A stretch of 64,000 bases of DNA from CAZSRX01 sp964609675 [NCBI: uncultured Bacteroidota bacterium] (lineage in GTDB: Bacteria; CLD3; SB21), in assembly GCA_964609675.1 (NCBI GenBank), contig CAZSRX010000021.1, forward strand, positions 8,368 through 72,367, written 5' to 3'. Made by a program: the position numbers and the translations under genes. Each line of letters begins with the position of its first letter. Position 1 is the first letter of the stretch. The notes under the pieces were generated by a model. The model saw nothing but the letters and a program-made list of their open reading frames with translations, did no database searches and was not told the origin of the DNA. Shown here in pieces: positions 26,040-36,058 of this stretch.

Positions 26040-26804
26040 TTAACTTACCGTTTCGGCCGCGCGCACGATGGCGGCAAAGGAATCGGCGTCGAGGCTGGCG
26101 CCGCCGACCAGAGCCCCGTCGATATTTTCCGATCCCAGCAGGGCCTGAGCGTTGTCGGGTTTGACGCTGCCGCCGTATTGAATGATCAGTTCCGCCGCCA
26201 GGCCGGCGCCATACATTTTTTCAGTGAGCGCCCGGATTTGTCTGTGGACGTCGTCGGCCTGCTGAACGGTGGCGTTGCGGCCCGTGCCGATAGCCCACAC
26301 CGGTTCATAGGCAATGACCAGCCGACGCACCTGCGAATCGGTCAGGTCTTTCATGGCGCCGGTGAACTGTTTTTCAATCACCGCTTCGGTCCGGCCGTTT
26401 TCGCGCTCTTCGAGCGTCTCGCCGATGCACACGATCGGGCGCAGGTTTTCGGCCAGCGCGATTTGTATTTTTTGGTTCACCGATGTGTCCGTCTCGCCGA
26501 AAAACTGCCGCCGCTCCGAATGACCGATAATCACGAGCTCACAGCCGGCATCCTTGATCATGGCAGCGGAAATTTCTCCGGTAAACGCGCCGGATTTCTG
26601 GAAATACAGATTCTGGGCGCCCATCAGGATTTTAGTGCCTCTTAAAATTTCCGTAACGGCGGGAATCGCGATAAACGGCGGGCACACGCCCATTTCCGTT
26701 TTCTTGATATCGGTCAGCTTGATCTTCAGCGCCCGGGCCAGCGCCATCGCCTCCGACGGCGTTTTATTCATCTTCCAGTTGCCGACAATAAATTTTTTTC
26801 TCAT
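26040..26804 (-). CDS. tpiA: Triosephosphate isomerase
   Basis: Glycolytic enzyme interconverting dihydroxyacetone phosphate and glyceraldehyde 3-phosphate. The 254-residue barrel has Lys in GNWKMNK at residues 8-14, the His of IIGHSERR near 95, the catalytic Glu in AYEPVWAIGTG near 167, and the phosphate loop GGSVKPDNA near 212. Length is standard. It is 9 bases from pgk, inside the gapA-pgk-tpiA-secG order. All catalytic residues are present. Confidence 0.96.
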   Translation of the reverse strand: MRKKFIVGNWKMNKTPSEAMALARALKIKLTDIKKTEMGVCPPFIAIPAVTEILRGTKILMGAQNLYFQKSGAFTGEISAAMIKDAGCELVIIGHSERRQFFGETDTSVNQKIQIALAENLRPIVCIGETLEERENGRTEAVIEKQFTGAMKDLTDSQVRRLVIAYEPVWAIGTGRNATVQQADDVHRQIRALTEKMYGAGLAAELIIQYGGSVKPDNAQALLGSENIDGALVGGASLDADSFAAIVRAAETVS

Positions 26805-26813
26805 AACAGCCTC

Positions 26814-28010
26814 TTATGCGTTGGTTAAAGCTTCCACGCCGGGCAGAAGTTTGCCTTCCATAAATTCAAGGGAGGCGCCGCCGCCGGTGGATACGTGAGA
26901 AACCAATTTAGACATTCCCATGTCCGTGATGGCCGCCGTGGAGTCGCCGCCGCCGACAATCGTCACACCGCCGTTGTTTGTGCATTCCACGAGCGCTTCC
27001 GCGATGGCGCGCGTCCCGCCTGAAAAGTTTTCCATTTCAAATACGCCCATCGGCCCGTTCCAGACCGCGGTTTTGGCTTTCGTGATTTCTTTTTTGAAAA
27101 GCTCTACGGTGGCCGGCCCGATATCCATACCAATCCAGCCGGGCGGCATAGCGTCCATCGGCACGGTCTTGAACTCGGTATCGTTCTTAAACTCTTTGGC
27201 AATCACCACATCCACGGGGAACAGGATGGTCTTATTCATGGAGCGGGCTTTTTCAATGATGGCTTTCGCAAGGTCCGCTTTTTCGGCTTCGAACAGCGAC
27301 TGCCCGATTTCTTTGCCCATAACTTTGGCGAAGGTAAACATCATGCCGCCGCCGATAAGGATGGAGTCCACTTTGCCCAGCAGGTTTTCGATGACGTCAA
27401 TCTTTCCGGAAACTTTCGCGCCGCCGATAATCGCCGTAAACGGCCGCTGGGGATTGTTCAGATGCGCGCCGAGGTACTTCAACTCCTGCTGCATCAGATA
27501 GCCGGCGATATTTTGTTTGAAATAGCGCGTAACGCCCTCGGTGGAGGCGTGCGCGCGATGCGCCGTGGCAAACGCGTCGTTGACGTAAATATCGCCGTAC
27601 GACGCCAGCGTTTTAGCAAAATTCTCGTCGTTATTTTCTTCCTCGTTGTAATAACGCAGGTTCTCAAGCAACAGGACTTCGCCGGCGGCAAGGCTTTTGA
27701 CCATCGCTTCCGTTTCCGGCCCGATGCAATCCGGCGCCATCTTCACGGGCTTATCTAACAGTTCGGAAAGCCGCACGGCGCAAGGCTTCAGAGACATCGA
27801 GGGGTTTTTCTTGCCTTTGGGCCTGCCCAAATGGCTCATAATCACGCACCGGCCGCCGTCGTGAAGGATTTTCTTGATGGTCGGCACCGACTCGCGGATG
27901 CGCGTGTCATCGGTAATATTCAGCTTATCGTCCAGAGGCACATTGAAATCCACGCGCAACAGCACGCGCTTATCCTTAAAATTGACTTTATCAACGGTTA
28001 ATTTATGCAT
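26814..28010 (-). CDS. pgk: Phosphoglycerate kinase
   Basis: Converts 1,3-bisphosphoglycerate and ADP to 3-phosphoglycerate and ATP. The 398-residue product shows RVDFNVPLD near residue 18, the RIRESVPTIKKIL and MSHLGRPKG substrate-binding segments, GGAKVSGKIDVIENLL near 195, the hinge and GPMGVFE near 325, and the late GGGDSTAAI with SHVSTGGGASLEF. ATG at 28010 is chosen because GGAG lies 8 bases upstream and the family starts just before this point; the frame itself stays open to 28100, into gapA. A 32-base gap from gapA indicates co-transcription. Confidence 0.96.
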   Translation of the reverse strand: MHKLTVDKVNFKDKRVLLRVDFNVPLDDKLNITDDTRIRESVPTIKKILHDGGRCVIMSHLGRPKGKKNPSMSLKPCAVRLSELLDKPVKMAPDCIGPETEAMVKSLAAGEVLLLENLRYYNEEENNDENFAKTLASYGDIYVNDAFATAHRAHASTEGVTRYFKQNIAGYLMQQELKYLGAHLNNPQRPFTAIIGGAKVSGKIDVIENLLGKVDSILIGGGMMFTFAKVMGKEIGQSLFEAEKADLAKAIIEKARSMNKTILFPVDVVIAKEFKNDTEFKTVPMDAMPPGWIGMDIGPATVELFKKEITKAKTAVWNGPMGVFEMENFSGGTRAIAEALVECTNNGGVTIVGGGDSTAAITDMGMSKLVSHVSTGGGASLEFMEGKLLPGVEALTNA

Positions 28011-28042
28011 GGCTGTATCTCCAACCTGATTTAACGCCGGGT

Positions 28043-29164
<1,122 letters not shown>

Positions 29165-29168
29165 TTAT

Positions 29169-29196
29169 AATATAATAACATTTAAAAAAAAGTCAA
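29169..29196 (-). promoter_or_regulatory. Sigma70-type promoter of the gapA cluster
   Basis: On the minus strand TTGACT (29191-29196) and TATATT (29169-29174) are 16 bases apart, with a T-rich spacer. The -10 box lies about 62 bases before the gapA ATG, with CGGAGG at the ribosome site. It would drive gapA-pgk-tpiA-secG and probably the tRNA. Confidence 0.6.
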
Positions 29197-29246
29197 TTAA
29201 AATTGCTTAAACCCGCTGCAACCGTAGTCTTATAAAGTTTCACCGA

Positions 29247-31640
29247 TTATTTATGCGTCATGGTAAACACGCCATCCCAGTCGGCTCCCGGAGGATTGGC
29301 TTTGAACGCTTCACACCGCTTAAGGTATTCGAGAGAAGGCCCGTCGTCGGCTTTGTGGCGTAGGGCCGTTTTGAAATAGACTATCGCCTCATCCCATCGC
29401 TGCTGCCGGTAAGCCAGAAGGCCCTGCTCATAGGATTCCATCACTTTTTTCATGGTGCTTGAGAGGCCGGTGGATTTTCGAGCCATCACGTTGAACACCT
29501 TAACCGGTTTCTCTTTTCCTTTCACCCGGATGAGGTCTAATTCCCGCCCGATAATCTGGTCTTTAACCAAATCGAACGTCCACTCGGTGCACATGATGTC
29601 CGTACCGTATTCTTTATTGGCGCCTTCGAGACGCGAGGCGAGGTTGACGTTATCGCCCATGACGGTGTAGTCGAACACGGAATCCGAACCCATGTTGCCG
29701 AGTACGACTTCGCCGCTGTTAATACCGGCGCGCATAAACAATTCCGGCCGGCCTTCTTTGCGCCATTTGACGCGCATTTCCACGAGTTTTTCCTGCATCT
29801 CCAGCGCGGCGCAGCAGGCCTTCAGCGCGTGGTCTTCATCGGGCAGGGGCGCGCCGAACTCCGCCATAATCGCGTCGCCTTCGTATTTGTCGATGATGCC
29901 GTCGTATTTGGAAATGATGTCCGTCATCGCGGTCAGGTATTCGTTCAAAAGGGCGACAAGTTCCACAGGTGTCAGTTTCTCGCTGAGCGTGGTAAAACCC
30001 GCTACGTCGGTAAACATCACGCTCAGGAAGCGCACTTCCCCGCCGAGCTTGAGCAGGCCGGGATTGGCAATCAACTGATCCACCACTTTTTCCGGCAGGT
30101 AGCGCCCGAAGGCGTTGCGGATAGTGGCTTTTTCGCGCCGTTCGCCGAGATACTGGAACAGCACGTTGCCCACGTAAGTGAATCCCACCGCCATAATCGG
30201 CGTTACAATCTGCATGTGCACGTTGCTGCTGACGAAAAGATAGAACGACATGGCCATGATGCCAAGCACTACAATAATGAATATCGGCAAGGCCAGCAGA
30301 GGTTTCTGCAGGCGGCTCACGACAAAGAACACCAGAAAAGACATTAAGGTCACGATAATGACGCGCCATACGTCGCTCTGCATGGTGATATAATTGTCTT
30401 GCATGATGGTGTATATGGCGTTGGCGTGGATCTCCACCCCGGGCATCAGCGTTTCCCGTTTTTTACCTTCTATGTCGCGCACCTGACTGAGCGGTACGGA
30501 GAACACGTCGTGCAGTTCCTCCATCGTCGCGCCGAGCAGAACAATTTTGTCCTTGAAAAACCCCGATTGCAGCAAACCGCCGGGTATGCCCAGCACGGTA
30601 TCCGGTTCCTGATCGAATGAATCCAAATCGAACTGCGGCTTCAATTCGAATTCACTGTCGTCCACCACGTCCGCGAAGGATTTGTATGGAAACGTTTTAA
30701 AGGGCCCGACAAAATTAATCAGGTACGAATAGGGTTTATACTTGCGAATTACCTTATCGCCGAAGACGAAGAAATTTTCGTCATTCTGAAATTGGACGCT
30801 GTCCGGGATATTGTAATATTTGCGCAGCACTTCGATACCGAAGGAGTAGAACATTTCGGGATTTTCTTCCGAGCCCATGACCTCTTCCAGAAGATACTGG
30901 CGCCAGAATCCGTCGATGTCGTTGGTCACGCCGACGAAACCCCAGGTGCCGCCGGCCTCGAGAAACTTGTTCAGCGGCTGTACCCGCAGGTCGTATTGGC
31001 CCTGACCGCCGCCGACTTCGGCCTTGACGACTTTCCCCGCCAGCACCACATTGCCGGCTTCACGGATCGCCTCGGCCATGTCGTCGTCTTTTTCGGTACC
31101 GTTGTAATCCGGCGCATCGAACACCACGTCGATACCGACCACCTTAGCACCGGCTTTTTTCATGTTGCGGATGAAATGCGCGTAATAGTTTCGCGGCCAC
31201 GGCCACCGGTCTTTCACGACTTCCGCGGCCTGATCGCCGATATCCACAATAATAATCGGCGATTCCTCGGGCTTGATTTTCTTTTCATGGTCAAAATATT
31301 CATACCGGAACGCGAAGCGCTGGTCCAGCATCTTCAGCTCCAGCGTCTCAATCGCCTTGACGCCAATCAGAAAACTGCCCAGCCAGACCGCCAGCAACGT
31401 GATGAAAATTCCTGACAGTGTCTTATTTTTAAATCCGGCGAAATAGATTCCAAGAATGGCCGCCAGCAAGGACAGCGCAGTCAGACCTATATGGATTACA
31501 TAAAACATAAATACAGACTCGCCGATATCCGGCAAAAGTTTGGTGACCAGATTCGGAATGAACATCAACAGCGCGATAATCAGACATATCAAAGCCATGG
31601 TGTTTTGTCTGAGCGATTTCCAGAATTCTCCTTTAGCCAT
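29247..31640 (-). CDS. CHASE2-adenylate/guanylate cyclase with C-terminal TPR
   Basis: A 797-residue membrane receptor cyclase. Four hydrophobic segments lie at about residues 15-40, 40-65, 65-90 and 95-115. Residues about 115-390 resemble the CHASE2 extracytoplasmic sensor (LKMLDQRFAFRYE, IIIVDIGDQAAEVV, YYAHFIRNMKKAGAKVVGID). Three helices follow (about 425-500), then a class III cyclase: metal Asp545 in SVMFTDVAGFT, Asp589 in YEGDAIMAEFG, and later INSGEVVLGNMGS and TVMGDNVNLASRLE. The last 70 residues contain a TPR-like pair (YEQGLLAYRQQRWDEAIVYF). It should make cAMP or cGMP in response to an outside signal; the substrate-specifying residues were not resolved. Good GAGGAA site at ATG 31640. 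It lies just downstream of the large outer-membrane-like gene, past its terminator. Confidence 0.9.
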   Translation of the reverse strand: MAKGEFWKSLRQNTMALICLIIALLMFIPNLVTKLLPDIGESVFMFYVIHIGLTALSLLAAILGIYFAGFKNKTLSGIFITLLAVWLGSFLIGVKAIETLELKMLDQRFAFRYEYFDHEKKIKPEESPIIIVDIGDQAAEVVKDRWPWPRNYYAHFIRNMKKAGAKVVGIDVVFDAPDYNGTEKDDDMAEAIREAGNVVLAGKVVKAEVGGGQGQYDLRVQPLNKFLEAGGTWGFVGVTNDIDGFWRQYLLEEVMGSEENPEMFYSFGIEVLRKYYNIPDSVQFQNDENFFVFGDKVIRKYKPYSYLINFVGPFKTFPYKSFADVVDDSEFELKPQFDLDSFDQEPDTVLGIPGGLLQSGFFKDKIVLLGATMEELHDVFSVPLSQVRDIEGKKRETLMPGVEIHANAIYTIMQDNYITMQSDVWRVIIVTLMSFLVFFVVSRLQKPLLALPIFIIVVLGIMAMSFYLFVSSNVHMQIVTPIMAVGFTYVGNVLFQYLGERREKATIRNAFGRYLPEKVVDQLIANPGLLKLGGEVRFLSVMFTDVAGFTTLSEKLTPVELVALLNEYLTAMTDIISKYDGIIDKYEGDAIMAEFGAPLPDEDHALKACCAALEMQEKLVEMRVKWRKEGRPELFMRAGINSGEVVLGNMGSDSVFDYTVMGDNVNLASRLEGANKEYGTDIMCTEWTFDLVKDQIIGRELDLIRVKGKEKPVKVFNVMARKSTGLSSTMKKVMESYEQGLLAYRQQRWDEAIVYFKTALRHKADDGPSLEYLKRCEAFKANPPGADWDGVFTMTHK

Positions 31641-31697
31641 ATTTTATTCCTCGCAGAATATTAAGTTTGATGCCGCAATATAATGAAATATAAAAAT

Positions 31698-31733
31698 AAA
31701 AACCTAACTTAAATTTCTCTAAGTTAGGTTTTT
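31698..31733 (-). terminator. Strong Rho-independent terminator after the 897-residue gene
   Basis: A 14-bp perfect stem (31698-31711 with 31720-31733) and 8-nt loop; A-tract one side and T-tract the other, so it could act both ways. It lies 20 bases past the stop of the outer-membrane-like gene and 57 bases before the cyclase ATG, separating the two transcripts unless read through. Confidence 0.85.
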
Positions 31734-31753
31734 ATCCGTAGGTGTTTCATCAT

Positions 31754-34447
31754 TTAGAAGACAAACTCATAGCGCGCGGTAAATACGCGGTTCACCACGT
31801 CTTTCTTGCCGGTAACCGTTCCGCTCGCATCCCGTTTGGGAATTTCCAGGCCCGCGGTCAGACTCAGGTCCAGAAAAACCGTATGCCGGGTGTAGAAATT
31901 AAACCGCTGTCCGAGATTGAAGTTGGTCAGGGTGACGGGATCCACGCCGGTGAGCTTATACGATGTAAGGCCGGCGCCACCGTAAATGCTGAGCTTAAAA
32001 TCCTTCTCACGGATTGGCATATATTCCGCCGAAGCATTGTAGGAGGCGGCCGACGGGGAAGACTTAATCAGAGAGACCGCGCTGGCGGTGTCCTGTGACA
32101 GGGAATAAACCTTGCCGCTGGTCATGCTGAACGCCACGCTGGTGCGAAGCGGAATTTTCCACTCCGTAGTTAAACCCAGAGCGAAGGTGTTGCTGGAAGA
32201 ATTGCCTAACGCGTTGTAACGGTAATTCCGGATGGAATCCACGTAAAGGAGATCATCGGTTTTATCTTTCTTGGAACTGGTGTTGAAACTCAACGAGGCG
32301 TTGTGGCGCAAATCAAACAGGAAGAACGAGTAAGAGGACGAGACCGAATAGATGTTGGTTGTGTTCTTTTCCGGACGCGCGTTGCCGTCCACCTGACGGA
32401 AAAATTTGGACGCGGTGGTATCGGTGGTAAATCCGTTGTCGCGGTTCAGCGTGGTAAAGCCAAACGTCAGCGTCGGCAGGTCATGCGGCAGAAACACGGC
32501 AAACTGGAAGCCAAGGTTGTCCGTCTTTAGGGTATTCACGTTGCGTTTGGCCAGATTATTTTTGGTTGTCATATACGATACGGAAACATACGCGCGGTTA
32601 TCCCAGAAGCGGTACCGGTCGGAAATCTCAAAACTTTGAATGTCGCGGACAATCGAACTGCCGAAGGACTGGAAATATCCGCCGTGGTGACGATAACGGG
32701 TATTAAAATTATTATTGAACATATTGACGGCGCCGCCGAAGGTATAGGCAAACAGGTTATTATCTTTCCACCCGTTGATAGGAATTGGATTAAGATTCGT
32801 ATTGACGGTAATAAAATCCTTGAGCATGTTAATTTTATCCTCGTTCATATCGCCAAAACCGTAATCCGAGAAAACGGAAGCGTCAAGATTGCCGCCCGTG
32901 ATATCTTCGTTGGTGATGCCGGCGGCCCCGCTGGCGTCAAAGTGCACGCGCCGGTCGAAAAGATCCATATTGAAATCCGCGCCGAACACCACGTTTTCCT
33001 TCGGTTTGATGCCGCTGAAGGCGATGGACTTGGCCTGGTTGTAGCTCAGGGAACCCTGTGCGTCTTTGGCTTTTACGTAACTGAGGCCAAACTGAAATTC
33101 TCTGGGCCCCACGCTCGCGCGCATGCCGAACAGGTCGCGGCGGAACGTACCGGTAAAGGATTTTTTATAAAGCGCGTTGCCGGGATCGTTCAGCGCGCTT
33201 AGAATCACCGAGTCCGGGTTCGAGTTAATATACGCCCGATAGAGACTGTCCACCTTACTCTGGATTCGTTCATCGCTCTTGGACAATACTTTCCGGTTCA
33301 CTTCGCCGCGAACCAGCTGAAAATTGAATATCCCCAGAAACACGCCGGTGCTGACGCCGCGTACGCGCGTGCCGTAAAGCGTGACAGGGCTGAACACGGG
33401 ATACGTGTCGCCGTAATCCAGGAGAAGAATATTATCTAAATTGCCGCTGATTAAATACCGGCTCAGCGCCTGGTTTTTGCGGGGATCATCCTGCGAGTCG
33501 AAGTCGAACGTGCCGGCCACCTTGAACCATTTTTTCTCGTAAGAAAGATCCGCTCCGACGCGCCCATAATCGATTTCTTCGCCGAGGTTTTTCTGCGCTT
33601 TATATTCCGTACGGAAATTGGCCCGGAACCGGCTATCGTCGAACTGCGGTTTGTAGGCCATCTGAGCGCCTCCGGCCGTCACGCCGCTGAAGCCTTTGCC
33701 GGAAAATATTTCCTCGCCGCCGGTCTGCACAATGGTGAACGACCATTCGGCCAGCTTGTAGATTTCATTGCTCGCGAGGATGTATTCCACGCGCGCGGTA
33801 TGGGGACCTTCGTTGAGGTCTTTGGTGGTGTACGTCACCAGTTCCGCCGTCACGTCGGATTTACGGGTAACGTCGTTACCGTCCAGACGAACGATGATGT
33901 TCTTGACGTTTACTTCCGTTTCAGAAAACAACGAAACCGCGAGCATGAAATCCGTTCGGGATACGGTTTGGTCGGGCTCGGGCGAGAGAATCACCGCCTC
34001 CACTTCGCTCTGCATCATAACCGGTTTGGCGCCGGTTACGATGATCGGGTTCATCTCGGCGTTGAATTCCGGATAGGTAATCACATCGCCGGCGTCAGTC
34101 TCCGCGGCAATATAATATTCCACGGTCTGGCCGCGTTCCAGACGGACCCGGTCAATGAGGGCGCCGAATTTGCCGTTAACGCGCTCGGTCATTTCCACCT
34201 CAATAAACGCCGGATCGCCCGGATAGCGGTAAAACACCGAGGCGCGGAGGATGCGGGCCGTGAAGCCGATTTCAATATTCAGCGGCTGTCGTTCCGGCCA
34301 CTGCGTTACCGGCGTGTGCATGATATAGCCCGTGGCGGGGTTTATTGCCGCCGCCGGCTCCGGATTACCCGCCGTCAGCCACAGCAGGCCGATGAGACCC
34401 GCCCATAGCGCTCTCTTTGGAAATATGGTACCGCTAAACCAATTCAT
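31754..34447 (-). CDS. Large exported protein with Ig-like front and beta-barrel back
   Basis: An 897-residue protein with a long signal peptide (to about residue 35, PAAA-INPA). Residues about 45-130 and 140-235 look like Ig/fibronectin-type beta sandwiches (VFYRYPGDPAFIEVEM, VNVKNIIVRLDGNDVTRKSD). From about 265 onward the sequence alternates amphipathic strands with many aromatics (RFRANFRTEYKAQ, YLISGNLDNILLLDYG, SFSYSFFLFDLRHNASL), ending in RYEFVF with terminal Phe, as for an outer-membrane barrel assembled by BamA. I count roughly 20 or more strands and no TonB plug motif. No named family is recognised. ATG 34447 has a perfect AAAGGAGG site. A strong terminator follows. Confidence 0.75.
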   Translation of the reverse strand: MNWFSGTIFPKRALWAGLIGLLWLTAGNPEPAAAINPATGYIMHTPVTQWPERQPLNIEIGFTARILRASVFYRYPGDPAFIEVEMTERVNGKFGALIDRVRLERGQTVEYYIAAETDAGDVITYPEFNAEMNPIIVTGAKPVMMQSEVEAVILSPEPDQTVSRTDFMLAVSLFSETEVNVKNIIVRLDGNDVTRKSDVTAELVTYTTKDLNEGPHTARVEYILASNEIYKLAEWSFTIVQTGGEEIFSGKGFSGVTAGGAQMAYKPQFDDSRFRANFRTEYKAQKNLGEEIDYGRVGADLSYEKKWFKVAGTFDFDSQDDPRKNQALSRYLISGNLDNILLLDYGDTYPVFSPVTLYGTRVRGVSTGVFLGIFNFQLVRGEVNRKVLSKSDERIQSKVDSLYRAYINSNPDSVILSALNDPGNALYKKSFTGTFRRDLFGMRASVGPREFQFGLSYVKAKDAQGSLSYNQAKSIAFSGIKPKENVVFGADFNMDLFDRRVHFDASGAAGITNEDITGGNLDASVFSDYGFGDMNEDKINMLKDFITVNTNLNPIPINGWKDNNLFAYTFGGAVNMFNNNFNTRYRHHGGYFQSFGSSIVRDIQSFEISDRYRFWDNRAYVSVSYMTTKNNLAKRNVNTLKTDNLGFQFAVFLPHDLPTLTFGFTTLNRDNGFTTDTTASKFFRQVDGNARPEKNTTNIYSVSSSYSFFLFDLRHNASLSFNTSSKKDKTDDLLYVDSIRNYRYNALGNSSSNTFALGLTTEWKIPLRTSVAFSMTSGKVYSLSQDTASAVSLIKSSPSAASYNASAEYMPIREKDFKLSIYGGAGLTSYKLTGVDPVTLTNFNLGQRFNFYTRHTVFLDLSLTAGLEIPKRDASGTVTGKKDVVNRVFTARYEFVF

Positions 34448-34574
34448 AATAACCTCCTTTTTTACATTTTATATCAAACCTTGCTTATCCAATTAATCTT
34501 ACTCTGCTTTCAGAAGTAAACCGGACTTTACCTGACCCTAAAGGAAAAAACAATTTTTAACTTCAACGGCTGTT

Positions 34575-34808
34575 TTATGTCAGGTTGTATTTTTTTCGTA
34601 TTAATGCCTGCACTTCGCCTTCTTCGGGAAAGCGGTCCAGTTTCCGCTTTGAAAAAACCAGCGAGCCGTCCACGGTTATTTCAAACACGCCACCGGAAGA
34701 TTCTTTCATCTGAACCTCGGCTCCCAAAGCGCTCTTCAGCTCGTCCGCCAGACCGGCGGCCCGGGGGTAATAGTTTCATATAACGCAGTATTCGATGGAA
34801 ATTTTCAT
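34575..34808 (-). CDS. SelW-like (SelT/SelW/SelH, Rdx family) selenoprotein with in-frame TGA
   Basis: Reading from ATG 34808 gives 77 residues if the TGA at 34776-34778 (codon 11) is selenocysteine, ending at TAA 34575-34577. The product matches the Rdx thioredoxin-like family: MKISIEYCVIU with Cys8-x-x-Sec11 redox motif, NYYPRAAGLADELKSAL, SSGGVFEITVDGSLVFSKRK and LDRFPEEGEV. The motif Y-C-x-x-(C/U)-N-Y-x-P-R-A is the family hallmark, and the frame is continuous on both sides of TGA. A SECIS-like hairpin starts right after it. TGA is a normal stop in other genes here, so recoding is local. Conventional callers would miss it or call an overlapping frame (34681-34926). A short AAAGG lies before ATG. 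It sits alone 188 bases beyond mltG. Redox partner and role unknown. Confidence 0.92.
34743..34775 (-). promoter_or_regulatory. Bacterial SECIS-like hairpin for selenocysteine insertion
   Basis: Directly after the TGA, 16 bases precede a stem CCGCC (34759-34755) and GGCGG (34749-34745), enclosing a GGTCT apical loop (34754-34750). Loop distance from the UGA is 21 nt, inside the usual bacterial range. The GGUCU loop equals the one recalled for E. coli fdhF, whose bulged U and G are read by SelB. Confidence 0.75.
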
Positions 34809-34996
34809 CAGGTGCCTTTCGCTGTATGCAGTTAACGGATATTGAATACAAGTTAATGAAAAATACCTGTTTATTGCAAATGATTTTTCCAAAAAAGTTT
34901 ACGACGCGGTTATTCCAATCTCGCACACCCGTAATCCCGAGTCGCTTTTCAGCCGTTCCGTGTTAACAAGCTTCTGTAATGGCAGTACCGGCGGTA

Positions 34997-36058
34997 TTAT
35001 TTTTTGTTTACGGCCGCTTTTCGAAGTTTATCCAGCTTCTCGCGGGCTTTGAGATGGGCGTAATGGGTTTCCGTGAATATATGCCGGCCTGTGCCGTCGG
35101 CGACCATATATAAATAACGGACATTTGCCGGATACAACGCCGCGAGGATGGAGGCCTTGCCGGGATTGTTTATCGGCCCCGGCGGAAGCCCCTTATACTT
35201 GTAAGTATTGTATGGACTGTCGATTTCAAGGTCTTTATGATATAACCGGCGTGGTGATTCCTGAAGAATGAACTGGATAGTCGGATCGGCCTGGAGCGGC
35301 ATTTTCTTTTTAAGCCGGTTATGATACACCGCGGAAACGAGGTAGCGCTCGTCGTCATCGGCCGTTTCGCCCTCGATGATGGAAGCCAGCGTCACCACCT
35401 CCCGTTTGCTCATCCGCAGCTGGCGCATCCGCGCCGTCAGGTTTTCGTCAAAGACGGCGTCTAATTGTTTGAGCATTGTGGTAATGATTTCGCGTTCGGT
35501 CGTTCCCGGGTCAAAATCATAGGTGTTCGGCATCAGGTATCCGCTCAGGTTCCGGTCATCAATACCGAACGAACGGGCGAGCGCCGTATCTTTTAAAACC
35601 GCATAAAAACTGTCGCGGCTGATTGGCAACTGCTTATGGATAATTTCATACACGGCCGCGGTACGTTTGCCTTCCGGAATGGTAATGCGGATGCTCTGCG
35701 GTACGGCGCTGTATAGGATTTTCAGAACCTGATGATTCGGCGCCTGTGTCGGAAGGAGGTATTTTCCCGCTTTTAGCTGTTTTTCCGCTCCCATATATCG
35801 GGCGGCCCAGATGAAGGTCCGTTTATTCTCGATCACGTTACTTTCCTCAAGTATCAACGCGATGTCGCTCAGCGTGGAACCCTTCGGCACGGTAATGAGT
35901 ATTTTTCTGTCCACCGTCAGCGCATCCACGTCGACCATGGGCAGATTGTACAAAACGACATTGTAAAAAAGTACGACGGCTAATCCGCCGGTTATAGCTA
36001 AAAACAGCAAGAATGAGGCGGCAATTTTTAGCCAGACGCCTGGGCCGGACTTCTTCAT
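34997..36058 (-). CDS. mltG: Endolytic murein transglycosylase MltG
   Basis: A 353-residue inner-membrane enzyme that cleaves nascent peptidoglycan strands and may set glycan length. An N-terminal transmembrane anchor at about residues 9-37 precedes a LysM-like region (ITVPKGSTLSDIALILEESN near 55) and the YceG catalytic domain. The catalytic Glu is residue 229 in LASIIEGETADD, followed by ERYLVSAVYHNRL and MPLQADPTIQF. ATG 36058 is chosen, but the TTG five codons earlier (36073) has a GAGG site and is a real alternative. Genes nearby are unrelated. Confidence 0.92.
   Translation of the reverse strand: MKKSGPGVWLKIAASFLLFLAITGGLAVVLFYNVVLYNLPMVDVDALTVDRKILITVPKGSTLSDIALILEESNVIENKRTFIWAARYMGAEKQLKAGKYLLPTQAPNHQVLKILYSAVPQSIRITIPEGKRTAAVYEIIHKQLPISRDSFYAVLKDTALARSFGIDDRNLSGYLMPNTYDFDPGTTEREIITTMLKQLDAVFDENLTARMRQLRMSKREVVTLASIIEGETADDDERYLVSAVYHNRLKKKMPLQADPTIQFILQESPRRLYHKDLEIDSPYNTYKYKGLPPGPINNPGKASILAALYPANVRYLYMVADGTGRHIFTETHYAHLKAREKLDKLRKAAVNKK

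Noticed and set aside
34575-34808. Whole-genome TGA reassignment to Trp or Gly instead of selenocysteine
   Set aside because: TGA ends several neighbouring genes normally (for example pgsA, rnhA, lptF/G), and the family expects Cys or Sec at this site.
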